A stretch of 64,000 bases of DNA, taken from positions 60,697,900 through 60,761,899 of the forward strand of contig OZ020268.1 in the NCBI GenBank assembly GCA_963971225.1, given 5' to 3'. Position numbers and translations under genes: made by a program. The notes below the pieces were generated by a model, which saw only the letters and a list, made by a program, of their open reading frames with translations, made no database searches and was not told the origin of the DNA. The stretch is from Melieria omissa. Taxonomy: Eukaryota > Arthropoda > Insecta > Diptera > Ulidiidae. Shown here one piece after another: positions 1 to 9,490 of the stretch; the stretch's first letter is position 1, and the number at the start of each line of letters is the position of its first letter.

Positions 1-1
1 G

Positions 2-370
2 ACATATGAATATATACGGGACGTGAGGTTCGTGGTAGGGCTCAGGGATTTCGGCTTCGGCTTGAGCCTTGGGTTCCTACTCACTGGACATGGGTCACTC
101 AATGCATTCTTGCATAAGAGAGCCCTGAGTGCAAGTGCAGAGTGTATGTGTGGGGCTGCGCGTGAGGATTGGTTGCATGTGTTATGTGAGTGCCCGTTGT
201 ATTCAGATTTGAGGGACCTTGGGCGGATGGGGATTAGTCGGACTGACGGTGTGTGGTGTGTGCGTGAAGCACTCTCCACCAGCCAGCTGATTGCCATATT
301 GAATGAATATGCGAATGCTGTGTTTCGGCGGCGACGGCAGTTTGGTGTATTGCCAAGTGTGAATGTGTGA
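2..370 (+). pseudogene. R1-like non-LTR retrotransposon ORF2, C-terminal end
   Basis: The frame is already open at base 2 and ends in TGA at 368-370, so this is the tail of a protein that begins outside the window. The residues carry the C-terminal signature of R1/I-group non-LTR polymerases: a leucine-rich 'LLTGHGSLNAFLHKR' stretch followed by a Cys-X-Cys-Gly...His...Cys-Pro finger (CMCG, ED-LH, CECP) and 'LYSDLR'. This finger follows the reverse transcriptase in such elements and is thought to bind nucleic acid. No catalytic RT residues lie inside the window. The frame looks intact as far as it can be seen. The clade call rests on the finger alone. Confidence 0.7.
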
Positions 371-887
371 GCGGGCTGTGTGGGGGGGCCGGTCTATTGA
401 GTGGATGAATGAATGCGCACGTGAATGAGGTCAAGTGCGGTGCGGTGGTCACCAGTCCACGAGCTAAATGGGGCTCAACTGGTAGTAGCACGGCTACGAG
501 GTCTGACCAGAGGCTTTGTCTGGTACCACGGGAATCAGGGTGCCCCTGGAGCCTTGTGCTTCAGCCTGATTATGGGAATGGCCCCCTCGGGGAGTTCCGT
601 GGTGGCGTGGTTTAACACCCAAATGCGGGTAGAGTTTCGACTCGGCGTGGAGTTGCGTTTACAACCGGGTGCCGGACCCATAGCACGGCAGAGGTTTAGA
701 TAGGCCTCGATCCCTACCAAGGAGGGGAAATGTCCATTTACATTAACCCAATTGGTACCGGGAGCTTGCTCTCGGGGCGCTTATCAATGCTTAATTTTGA
801 TACGCTGTGCTTTTGAGCACCGTGGGGTTAGGCCACACTGTGGCGGCACTCACGTTAAAAATACGACATTCAATGCCCTCGTACACT
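371..887 (+). other. Probable 3' UTR of the R1-like element
   Basis: GC-richer than the DNA to its right and without a gene. It follows the ORF2 stop directly and holds G-rich segments typical of R1-type 3' untranslated regions. No poly(A) tail is seen. The right border is set where Tc1-type terminal sequence begins. Overlapping short ORFs here show no recognisable domain. Confidence 0.45.
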
Positions 888-890
888 AGT

Positions 891-1620
891 CAGAATAAGT
901 TTGCGTACAAGGGGTACGTAGTTTTTTCATATAAAAATTAATCACTTAACCCATTAAGCCCTGAGCGTTGCGTTTGCGCAACGTTTGGGAATTTCGCTAC
1001 ATTAAGTAATTCATAAAGATATAAGACTTGAAAATGGGTAGAATTGGATTAGAATTGATCGTTTTAGATTCTGCCATACCGAAATTTCAAAATTTTTTAA
1101 ATATTCATATCTTTTTTTCGATCCAAAGTCAAAGGTTTTTTTTGGGGAATTTTTGAAATTCAATTAAAAATACTTATTCTTCAAACCTATCAAAATCCCT
1201 TTGTGGGCTGCATTTTGTAATGCTAAACTATTTAAAAATAAGTTTAAAAAAATTTTTTTTTTTTTTAATTTTATGTTTTGTATGTGACTAAAGCCCAAAT
1301 TGCGTTTGCGCAACGTACCCTCCTGGTTCAGGGGGTGGGGGTATGAATTATTTTCTTGATTTTTTTTCTTGATTAGGTCAATTACTAAGATTGTGCAAAA
1401 TTTTATGGAAATCGCACAAGCCCTTCTGGGGTCAGGTTTTAATGGGTTAAAGTAATTTTTCAAAAACAAAATATTTTTTATTTCTTCCGTAAACTTGGTT
1501 CTTTTATTCCATTAAGATAATAATATCAAAAACTTGAGCAAACTGTAAAATAAGGGCCAAAAACAAAATATGTTATGAATTCACCTCAGAAAAAGTTTGC
1601 GTACAAGATAAGGTTATGTA
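891..1620. mobile_element. Tc1-type IR/DR terminus, split by a TTAA MITE
   Basis: Two direct copies of a 20-bp word (CAGAAtAAGTTTGCGTACAAG-like, starting at 891 and 1587) are followed by similar TACGTAG/TATGTAG sequence. After subtracting the MITE inserted between them, the copies are about 195 bp apart. That matches the outer/inner direct-repeat spacing of IR/DR Tc1 elements, and the Tc1 end at 37181-37399 in this window shows about the same spacing (192 bp). No transposase and no opposite terminus were found, so this is a truncated end at best. Confidence 0.4.
946..1450. mobile_element. TTAA-flanked MITE (piggyBac-like), copy 1
   Basis: The element is bounded by TTAA at 946-949 and 1447-1450. 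The termini are inverted: CCCATTAAGCCCTGAG on the left against CCCATTAAAACCTGACC read from the right. The TTAA duplication and terminal CCC are typical of the piggyBac superfamily. No transposase ORF is present in the ~500 bp, so it is non-autonomous. Just inside the left end is a hairpin-forming word, CGTTGCG-TTTG-CGCAACG (966-983), and a second copy of its core (TTGCG-TTTG-CGCAA) lies at 1300-1313. Confidence 0.75.
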
Positions 1621-2085
1621 GTTAAAATTTAATTGAAACAAATTTTTGTTCAAAAATTAATAACTTTGTGAATATGCTTTTCTCGCTTGAACTTCCTGCA
1701 GAAGTTTCGGCGTGAATTTGATTAAATTCGGTGTTTTTTCAGCGGTTATTTTGTTATATCCTTGAAATGTTATATTGGTTTACTATATCTTTGAAGATGG
1801 AGTGTTGTTGGGCTCAGGGTTCAAGTTAACCCCTTATATACTCAATTAGATGCATGTTAGGTAACTAGGGAGCAACTTTTTCAACTTTGTTGAGCCAGTT
1901 AAAAGCAAAAAAACTTCGCATCATATGCATTGCGCCCTAAGGTTGAAAAGAAATGTTGGAATCAGATCCAAAGTATTTAAACCTTGGCTTACATAAGCTT
2001 TTCGAATATGTAAATAATCCGCCGGAAGCATTTCTGAATAAAAAAACAGCCTGCTCACTCCTTTCCCTGTCATGCAGCCCCACTA
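1621..2085. other. AT-rich stretch without a recognisable gene
   Basis: No coding sequence, RNA gene or repeat boundary could be supported here. It may be the body of the Tc1-type relic whose end lies at 891-1620. Confidence 0.5.
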
Positions 2086-2086
2086 A

Positions 2087-2510
2087 GATGGGTCGCACTC
2101 CATACAAAATAAAAATCACGTTTCAGTCACCACCTAAAAATAAAATTCAGAGTGTTTAATGACTATTTGGAAAATATTGCGATTCTGAGGTAAGCCAATT
2201 GTGAGCGGTTTTGCTTCAAAAATACCTCTAATTATCATGGTTTTTGGGTGTAACTTTTTTGTTGTTGGACATTTTCGAATAATTTTTTTTGGTTAGATAA
2301 ACCTTCAGGAGTCCTTGGATTGCACATATTTTGTAAAAATTTTTTTTGTTAATTTATTGAGTTAACATGATAATTAGAGGTATTTTTGAAGCAAAACCGC
2401 TCACAATTGGCTTACCTCAGAATCGCAATATTTTCCAAATAGTCATTAAACACTCTGAATTTTATTTTTAGGTGGTGACAACACCAATTTTTTTTCGCGA
2501 CCCACCTTAA
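2087..2510. mobile_element. Foldback element with perfect 114-bp inverted repeats
   Basis: Bases 2126-2239 are the exact reverse complement of 2366-2479; I compared all 114 positions and found no mismatch. The loop is 126 nt of T-rich DNA. Outside the arms, a shorter imperfect inverted word (TAAGaTGGGTCGC near 2087-2101; TAAGGTGGGTCGC read in reverse near 2498-2510) suggests outer termini of a foldback transposon or MITE. No transposase is present. Perfect identity of the arms means recent duplication or gene conversion, or an assembly artefact. A transcript across it would form a long hairpin. Confidence 0.7.
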
Positions 2511-2591
2511 TCCCCACATATGCTATGCTTCACTGTTAATTTTAAATTTTTGTTATTAACAGGTTCCTCTTCACATTAGTTGATGCCTTTT

Positions 2592-3011
2592 AATGCCTGG
2601 CATATTTGTCCATTACCAGATAATAATGAATTGTCCCATTTTCTATAGATAACAACATATCGTCCCTGAAATCCGGTTTTCCAAACTCTTTGATGGACTC
2701 TTTTACGATAGCAATTCTGTACTCCTTGTAAGTAAGCTAAATATGGGCTTCTTACATGCTGTTAGGGTAAATATATTTTTTTCAGGATGTTTCTTATAGT
2801 TACTGCTACTGGGTTTTATAAAATATTTCTGTACATTTCTGAAGATATTGGATGCAACTTGCCTTAGATTATGATGCACTGATCGCAAACAATCTAATCC
2901 TCTTGCTCGGGTAGCTTTAGAAAATGGCCAGATCGTTGTAACAAAGCAAGATTTTCTGGGTTTTTTTTCGAGATTTGAGATGGCTTTTTGAAATGACGAA
3001 TGTGCTCTCAA
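2592..3011 (-). pseudogene. Unrecognised coding-like remnant
   Basis: Read on the reverse strand, there is a 102-codon open frame (3011-2703). Immediately downstream, in another frame, is a second stretch with coding character ('KEYRIAIVKESIKEFGKPDF' then 'RDDMLL'). The composition is lysine- and serine-rich like many transposases, but I recognise no catalytic motif. It may be the decayed ORF of a DNA transposon related to the adjacent foldback. Its function is unknown. Confidence 0.25.
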
Positions 3012-3073
3012 AAAAGTTTCCCTAATTTTATGAAATTTTTGCCAATTTTGGAAGTTCTAGTTAGAGTAAAAAT

Positions 3074-3225
3074 TGCCTATGAAAAAGCTCCCAACCTGCC
3101 GTTCGGAACCGGCATAAAACTGTAGGTCCCTTCCACCCGCGTACAAAATTCACACGCACAACACAGGTGGTTGCGGGAAGCTAGGCCTTAGTCTCGCGTA
3201 AGCGGGCTGTCGTGCCAATCAATTA
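3074..3225 (+). repeat. SINE-like repeat X, copy 1
   Basis: This segment is repeated in inverted orientation at about 20951-21137. Both share AAATTGCCTATGAAAAAGC at one end, then a word of the type GCCGTTCGGAnnCGGCrT, then AAACTGTAGGTCCC. The same core occurs in the tRNA-headed SINEs at 22156 and 24354, so X looks like a related SINE family with a different head. No tRNA head or poly(A) tail is visible in this copy. Its right side abuts a decayed Tc1 element. Confidence 0.55.
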
Positions 3226-3289
3226 TTAATTATTACTGTATACCTTAACTGCACTTTTTGTTCTGTTTTATATGAATTAAATTCTTGTA

Positions 3290-4670
3290 GTATCAAATCG
3301 GTGTTATTTTTCCAATATAATTTTTCAGCAGACTTCAATGATCAATACTTGCACAATTTCAGCCTTCTAACTGCATTTATATTTCCGGTGAAACACTTTA
3401 GAGGGCAAAATCCTTGGGCAGAGAAGCATACATACACATGACCCTTCTGGGGATGCTTTTCACTTTGTTGAATAAATTTTTCACCTTTTTTCATTCAAAC
3501 ATGTCTAATTTGATTAAACAACACAAAAGTTGATTCATCTGTAAATATTACTTTGGTCCAATCACGATCGATATTTGTGTAAGCCCACTAAAGATGCTTT
3601 TCAATATGCTTTTTTGAAAGCAACTGTTTCGACAAAGTACCGCTACGTGTTATGTCTGATTGCTGAAGCCTGTCGCGAATCGTATGTAAGGGTATATATA
3701 ACCCCTTCTGCGATTATATTTGTTTGGCTCTCAGACTGACCGTTGGGTTTCTTTCAAAAAGCCCAACAATGACTTTATCTTGCCGCTTGAAAGTGGTGGG
3801 GTTTCGGCTTCTTCCTGTTTCCTTTTTCTGCATAACGTTCGGACCATGATACAAATATAGAAGGTAGAACCGCTGTAATTTGTTTTGACACTAAACGTGT
3901 TTATTGACGTTTCTCGTATTTGTCAATAGCTTGGGTCGTGATGCCACTTCGTTGTAATACTAAATTAGGGCTGTTTAAGGTTCTAAGGATTTTTAGATCT
4001 TTTTTAAAATAAACACGAACATTTCAATGTGACTAGTACATTTTGTTGAGTAATATTATTAACTGTTATACAAGCAACAACGTAATAAATAATACAAAGG
4101 TAAATTATTATGTAATTGTTTTTTTTAATTTCTTACTAATATTCATTTTTTTGTGTTTTCAAATTGCTGTTTAAAAACCGTGTCCTAAAAAATTTTCGGC
4201 CTAAAAAGAAACGTTGCATTGTTTACATTTGAAGTTTGAAAAAAAAAACGGAGCTTAAAAACAGGAACAACCCACCAAGCAAAATGTGGGAAATAGGCAA
4301 CTATCGTCAGTGCCAACAAATTGGCGACTCACCGATTAATTGGCACGGCGACAAATTACAAAAACAGTTTGTTTTCTAGTACTTTGAAATATCGAATTGA
4401 ACTAAATATGTTTTGTATTTCAGTGAGATTGATCGTAATTGAAAAATTTTTATTCATTCGTCAACGGTTGATTCAAGCCTAAAACTCGAAATGTTTCTTA
4501 AATAGCACACTCATTTTGGTCATACGTGTCGCAGCGGAAAGGACAAATAATTGATTAAAATGTATGCGTCGACAACCGCAACAATGTACGCTTATGTAAA
4601 AACAGAACCGGTAAATTTTTACTTAAAAGTTAACCGAATAAGCGAAGAACGTTCATTGTTGAACACAATG
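3290..4670 (-). mobile_element. Tc1-like transposon relic, copy 1
   Basis: The reverse strand matches the Tc1-like element at 19589-20860 over two blocks. Block 3290-3858 covers the transposase from its HTH region to the part before the last catalytic residues. Block ~4490-4670 covers the 5' UTR and terminal repeat, ending in CATTGTGTTCAACAATG against CAGTGTGTTCAACAATA in the other copy. About 630 bp between them (3859-4489) is unrelated and replaces the start of the coding region. The 3' end is missing. The copy cannot encode transposase. Confidence 0.75.
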
Positions 4671-4951
4671 CATATGAAAAATGTGGATACGTTTTTATAA
4701 ACAGAGAACCCATTTTTGAGGTCAAAATTAATCATAACATAATTTTCCTCATGTAATGCATTTTGCAAGTCATCCTTGTTAGATCCCTACAAGAACAGTG
4801 ACGGTCATATGACCGACATGCCTGACCGAAGTTTCGGTCAGCTCTCCGAACAAAGTTTCTATCATTTTTGTACAGGCGGTGTGACAAAAATTACCGAAAC
4901 TCTCCTGTACGTGCGATTTTTTTTTCACTCTAACACACACCTTTTGCATAT

Positions 4952-5390
4952 TGTAACGATGAGACAGTCTGTCGCTGTGCAAAGCAACCCTGCCGCTACG
5001 TGCCGTGCTATAATCCAATCTGGCAACGACGGCCGCGATAGTAACTTTTAGTCCAATCTGGCAGCGACGGCCGCGATAATAACTTTTAGTCCAACCTGGC
5101 AATGATGGAAACTTTTAGTCCACTCCGGAATGTGCGGGAACGATCTGCGCGATGGCCTGAGAGGTATAAAAGGCAGCCGGATGCGGCGCAGCGAGTCAGT
5201 CTGGTTTTGACAAGTGAAGTCGCCACGCAGAGTAATTAAGCAAATACTTAAGTGTACGAACAGTAAAGTGTGAATAATAAAGTGACTGTTGGTTTATTTT
5301 ATTGTCTGCGTTTAAGAAACTGACTGTTTCATTTTCAAATTACACAATCCAGAGATACGTAACAGCCCACTAGACATAGTATTCGTAACA
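4952..5390 (+). mobile_element. Solo LTR of gypsy family B, copy 1
   Basis: Starts TGTAACG and ends CGTAACA, 439 bp, flanked by the 4-bp duplication ATAT (4948-4951 and 5391-5394). It carries the family's 38-bp upstream repeats (CGACGGCCGCGATA...TTTTAGTCC), a TATAAAAG box, a downstream AGTCAGTCTGG initiator-like word and AATAAA. No internal sequence follows, so recombination between two LTRs has removed the body of the element. Confidence 0.93.
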
Positions 5391-5473
5391 ATATTAAGAA
5401 AAGTGTGTTTGCTCTGCTCTAACGCATACGTGTTCCAACCTCCAAATATTTCGTTTTTAATGGCCGCCGCCGC

Positions 5474-6125
5474 GGCAGCCGCCGTAGCTCATCTGGCTAG
5501 TGCGTTGGCCGCGAGTTAAACTCACCGTTGCAGCAAACTTCTTTTTTTTCGGTGTTGCAGCAAACACCGAAAAAAAATGGAAATGCCAGTTAGTTGACCG
5601 GTCATGTGCCGAAATTACTGACTGAAATGCTGATGCAAATATCGGTCACAATGTGATGTATAAATCGGTCATTCATGACCAATACTCAATATTGCAAAAA
5701 TGTAGGTTTTTATTGAAATTTTTTGGAAAACCCGTTTGCTCTTACTTCTGTCTGAATTTATTTTAAATTAATTTCAATAAAATAATAAAAAAAAATTGAA
5801 TTAAAAAAAAATGCATTTGCGGTACTGCTTGGATGCCCCATATTGTTGCAATCGAAGGCAAATCATTGGCATCGGGCTTCTTTGGTTTTGCGCTTCGGTA
5901 CTTGTTATGTCCCCATATTGAAGTTACTGAAAAGTGCAGAGTTATTTAAATATTCAAATAATATTATTTAAATTAAATTTTAATTCGAATTGTTACCTTC
6001 TTCCTGTTTTTCCTTTTTTTTTGGTGTTTGAAGCAACGAAGTATTGAACATGGATTCGCGCGTCGCATTTGACTCGCGGCCGCACGCGTTAGCCAGCTGA
6101 GCTACGTAGCTACGGCAGCCGACGA
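5474..6125. repeat. Inverted pair of tRNA-like sequences
   Basis: Near 5474-5600 the + strand reads GGCAGCCGCCGTAGCTCATC, then TGGCTAGTGCG, then GGCCGCGAGT. Near 6030-6125 the reverse strand reads GGCTGCCGTAGCTACGTAGC, then TCAGCTGGCTAACGCG, then GGCCGCGAGT. Both resemble a tRNA 5' half with an A box (TAGCTCAGCTGG type) and both continue into a similar CGTTGC..CAAACACC..A-run segment. Together they form an inverted repeat of about 90-120 bp around ~430 bp of AT-rich DNA. Neither folds into a complete tRNA as far as I can see. This could be two SINE heads in opposite orientation or a MITE with tRNA-like arms. Confidence 0.45.
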
Positions 6126-6299
6126 CTCTTAATCATTTATATTAACTCCGATGCGAGTTCTTGTCAGCAGTTGCTTTTATTGTTGTCTCATTCTTACACA
6201 TACATGTATAAGCAATTAATGTTTCTATGGTTGTCAAAAGGTTTGTTTCAGTTTAAATGAAAGACAAATTGCAGCGATATGTTGTCTCATATGGGCCAA

Positions 6300-6468
6300 A
6301 TTTCATGCAAATGTATTGGTAAATTCAAAAAATGTTGCGAATGTAGTGGAGTTTCGGTCAGTCGCGTCTTGTAGGGATATTTGTCGTTTGCGAATATTGT
6401 TGTCCAGCAAAGCCCACAAATTTTCGATGACGTTCAGGTCGGGCGATTGTGCTGGTGGTGCCACTACG
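6300..6468 (-). pseudogene. Tc1-like transposase D, C-terminal fragment
   Basis: On the reverse strand this encodes 'PPAQSPDLNVIENLWALLD', the block with the third catalytic acidic residue (the E of VIEN) of DD34E Tc1 transposases, followed by 'NNIRKRQIS'. It continues directly from the fragment that ends at 19539: deleting 6469-19543 joins the two in one frame. The remainder downstream (toward 6240) is frameshifted, and the element's left terminal repeat was not found. Confidence 0.85.
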
Positions 6469-6496
6469 CACAGTGTTGCGAGTAGTGACAAAAATG

Positions 6497-6830
6497 CCAA
6501 AATGCAGCTGTATAAGCGCAAAAATCTGAGTACGAGGTTTTGTTGGAAATACTTCAGTTAAGAGAAAATATTGGATAACATAGAAGTTATGAGCTCTTAA
6601 AGTACGCTCTTCCAGCGTTGAAAAAAATTGTGTACAAACAGCAAATTTTTGCTTTGGCTTTGAGGTAGAATATTTTAAAATAAATTATGAGCAGGTCTCT
6701 AAAAGTTACTATTGTCATAAGTTTTATATAATCTAGGTCTGACAAGATCAACATTTTGCTGATTACTCTTATCCTTGAGCAGTACCGTTATGATGAAAAT
6801 TAAGTATATAAAGCGAGGGAATTTTTCAAG
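6497..6830. other. Internal left part of element F, no gene
   Basis: AT-rich DNA between the left F terminus and the LINE fragment. No ORF with recognisable domains, RNA gene or repeat boundary is visible. Confidence 0.5.
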
Positions 6831-7957
6831 GGCAAAGTCGCCGAAACCGCGGATGATGCCGCTAACTTATTCGCACAGTTTTTCAGCTCAAATTTTGTGA
6901 CGGATACAAACGCTGTTTTGGCAGACACCTTCTATCCCGACTCCTTTTTTTCCTTTGGGTCGTTGACTTTAACCGCCGACGATGTCAAATGGGGCATCAA
7001 CAATCTTAAATTTTCAATGCGTACGGATACAGATGGGCTTTCCTCTGTGCTCTTAAAGAATTGCAGCTCTCTTGTTGAGCCGCTACTACTGATCTTTAAC
7101 AAATCCCTTTCTTCTGGTATTTTTATAGATGCGTGGAAAAAAGCAACAATAACTCCAATATTCAAGAGTGGCAACAAAAATGATATCGCAAATTATAGAC
7201 CCATCTCGAAACTCACGTCGGTGTCTAAACTTTTTGAATGCATAGTCCATGAAAAATTAAGGTTTTGCGTCAACAGTGCAATTTGTCAAAACCAGCACGG
7301 TTTTGTTAGGGGCAGATCAACTCTCCAATCTCGCGATTTTTGTCGAAGATTGTCTGTCTGCTTTTCAGGAAGGAAGTAAATTAGATACTATCTACACGGA
7401 TTTTGCTAAAGCCTTTGACAGAGTTTGTCATGCAATTTTCACTCTCCAATAGACAGTGTGTTGTGACTGTTGATAATCACCTTTCTCAGCCGTTTGTTGC
7501 TAGTTCCGGCGTTCCTCAAGGTAGCATACTTGGTCCTCTGTTGTTTGTTTTATTTATTAATGACATTGGCTCCTGCTTTTCGTTTGCAAAATTTCTTCTA
7601 TATGCGGATGATCTGAAGATTTATGCTGCGATTAATACTATGGCTGACTCTCTGGCACTCCAGGCTGACCTAGATAGAGTTCAATCGTGGTGTACGAGAA
7701 ATCACCTTTTCTTAAATATAAGTAAGTGTTTTCATGTATCTTTTTCTAGGAAACACAGCCCTCTGAACTTGTCCTACTTCCTGTCTGGCTCACTGTTGCA
7801 GTCAGTCCAAGAAATCAAAGATTTAGGTGTGTTTTTCGACACAAAACTTTGTTTCTCTAGCGATATCGATTTCATTATTTCCAAAGCATATGCCATGTTG
7901 GGGTTCGTTCGTCGGAATAGTACGTCATTCTCTGACCCATATACGTTCAAACTGTAA
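6831..7957 (+). pseudogene. Non-LTR retrotransposon reverse transcriptase fragment
   Basis: Three frames together cover RT motifs in order: 'WKKATITPIFKSGN...YRPIS' (motifs 0-1), 'HGFVRGRST', 'DTIYTDFAKAFDRV' (motif A, first catalytic Asp), 'GVPQGSILGPLLFVLFINDI' (motif B) and 'LLYADDLKIY' (motif C, the two catalytic Asp). A frameshift lies near 7320, and a short deletion with frameshift follows 'AFDRVCH' near 7430. The endonuclease and ORF1 are missing on the left, and the thumb/C-terminus stops at 7957. The clade is uncertain: Jockey/CR1/I-group by motif style. Confidence 0.85.
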
Positions 7958-8399
7958 ATAAATAAAAAGTGAGTTCAAATTTTAAAAGTGATTTAAAAAA
8001 AAACGTTAAATATCACTTTTGAAATTTTTTGATATTTTGTTTTGGCAAGTATGTAGATTATGCTGTACAATTTTTAGCTGCGCATATTTGCGCGAATGGA
8101 AGTTATTGGCATTTTTCGGTGAAGACTTGAGTGCAAATTAGCGATATTTTCACAGTTTGGTTGAAAGCCAATAGCAATCGGTCAATTAGTGCTCTGCTGG
8201 TGATGGAAAAATTTGTTGAAGATAGCTTCCGAAAATCAATTACGATTACCATTATATTCGAAATAGAGGGGTTAATGGAGTTTCGACAGTACACTTTTTG
8301 TGTCGTACAGAACCAAAAGTTGACAACCTTACTACTTCAATTGTATGGGAGCCGCCCTCTGGAGGGAATTTTTGAACTTTAATTAATTTTGTATTTTTG
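7958..8399. other. No gene seen between LINE fragment and solo LTR
   Basis: AT-rich. One 83-codon open frame (8131-8382, +) has no recognisable motif. This is probably interior sequence of element F or decayed LINE sequence. Confidence 0.5.
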
Positions 8400-8403
8400 G
8401 TAT

Positions 8404-8828
8404 TGTAACGATGGGACAGTCTGTCGCTGTGCAAAGCAACCCTGCCGCTTCGCGCCGTGCCATAATTGAATGTGGCAACGACGGCCGCGATAATAACTTT
8501 TAGTCCAATCTGGCAACAATGGTCGCGATCATCAGGGAAGCATTTAGTCCACTCCGGAATGTGCGGGAACGATCTGCGCGATGGCCGGACAGAGTATAAA
8601 AGGTGGCCGGATGCGGACAACGAGTCAGTCTGGTTTTGACAAGTGAAGTTGCCACACGAAGTGATTAAGCAAATACTTAGGTGTACGAACAGTAAAGTGT
8701 AAACTGTGAATAATAAAGTGACTGTTGGTTTATTTTATTGTCTGCGTTTAAGAAACTGACTGTGTTTTATTTTCAAATTACAAAATCCAGAGATACGCAA
8801 CAGCCCACTAGACTTAGTATTCGTAACA
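8404..8828 (+). mobile_element. Solo LTR of gypsy family B, copy 2 (short-repeat subtype)
   Basis: TGTAACG...CGTAACA, 425 bp, flanked by GTAT on both sides (8400-8403; 8829-8832). It differs from copy 1 in carrying fewer upstream repeat units and a CAGAGTATAAAAGGTGGCC promoter. The same subtype forms the 5' LTR of B6 at 57721. Confidence 0.93.
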
Positions 8829-9025
8829 GTATTAAGGAATGTTGACGATTTTTTAATAAATCATTCAAATCGATTAAGTACTTTGCCAGATACGATGTTT
8901 CTTCGCTTACTTGACTACATTTACAAGTGTGGAGCCAGTTCCATTGAAAATTACTAGTTTTGTATGGCAGTCACCTTAAGAGTTGGATGTAGCGGTTAGG
9001 TATGTATAGAAATAATATTCGAAAG

Positions 9026-9334
9026 TGTAGTATTTAATAGTACGGTGGCATCACCCGAGCAGTGGCACTGTTCAGTGTGCATTGGCAACACTCGAGCGAT
9101 GGCACTACTCGCGGCATGATGGCTGACGTTGCCGCCAAAAGCCAAAGTAGCAAGTGAAAAACGCGCGAAAGACACAGGGAGACGAATAAGTGACAGCGAA
9201 CGAGACGGACGTGCCGAGCAGAGTCGGCAAGACACCAGTTACCTCATATATTGTTTTTTTCCAATCCTTTGTATTACACACTTCTATTAAATAAAGCAAG
9301 TAAGCTGAAAGTTACAAAAAATAAGCTTACTACA
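9026..9334 (+). repeat. 5' LTR of element A
   Basis: 309 bp, nearly identical to the 3' LTR; I noticed a single substitution close to the start (AATAG versus AATGG). An AATAAA lies at 9290-9295. No clear TATA box is visible, so transcription may be initiator-driven. Confidence 0.93.
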
Positions 9335-9336
9335 GT

Positions 9337-9349
9337 TCAGAAGTGGGAT
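9337..9349 (+). promoter_or_regulatory. Primer binding site of element A (tRNA-Leu type)
   Basis: TCAGAAGTGGGAT directly behind the 5' LTR equals 13 of the 18 bases of the tRNA-Leu-complementary site seen complete in family B. The first bases (TGGTG) are not present, so priming would use an incomplete match or a slightly internal part of the tRNA. Confidence 0.6.
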
Positions 9350-9378
9350 AAAAGACCTACTGCGAGTGTCGGCCAACA

Positions 9379-9474
9379 ATTTCACAACAACGTAAGTTAG
9401 TGCAGCGTCCAGCGGAGCACCCGCCTCGATTTCACAACAACGCGGGTTAGTGCATCGTCCAGCGGAGCACCCAC
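9379..9474 (+). repeat. 50-bp direct duplication in the element A leader
   Basis: A ~46-bp segment beginning ATTTCACAACAACG occurs at 9379 and again at 9429, an exact 50-bp period with a few substitutions. It lies in the untranslated leader between primer site and gag. A role in packaging or translation is possible but not shown. Confidence 0.8.
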
Positions 9475-9490
9475 TAACGAATCCAGCACC

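Noticed and set aside
9105..9299. Repeated small ORFs of 64-85 codons at 8996-9299 and 18727-19048
   Set aside because: They lie within the two LTR copies of element A and repeat only because the LTRs do.
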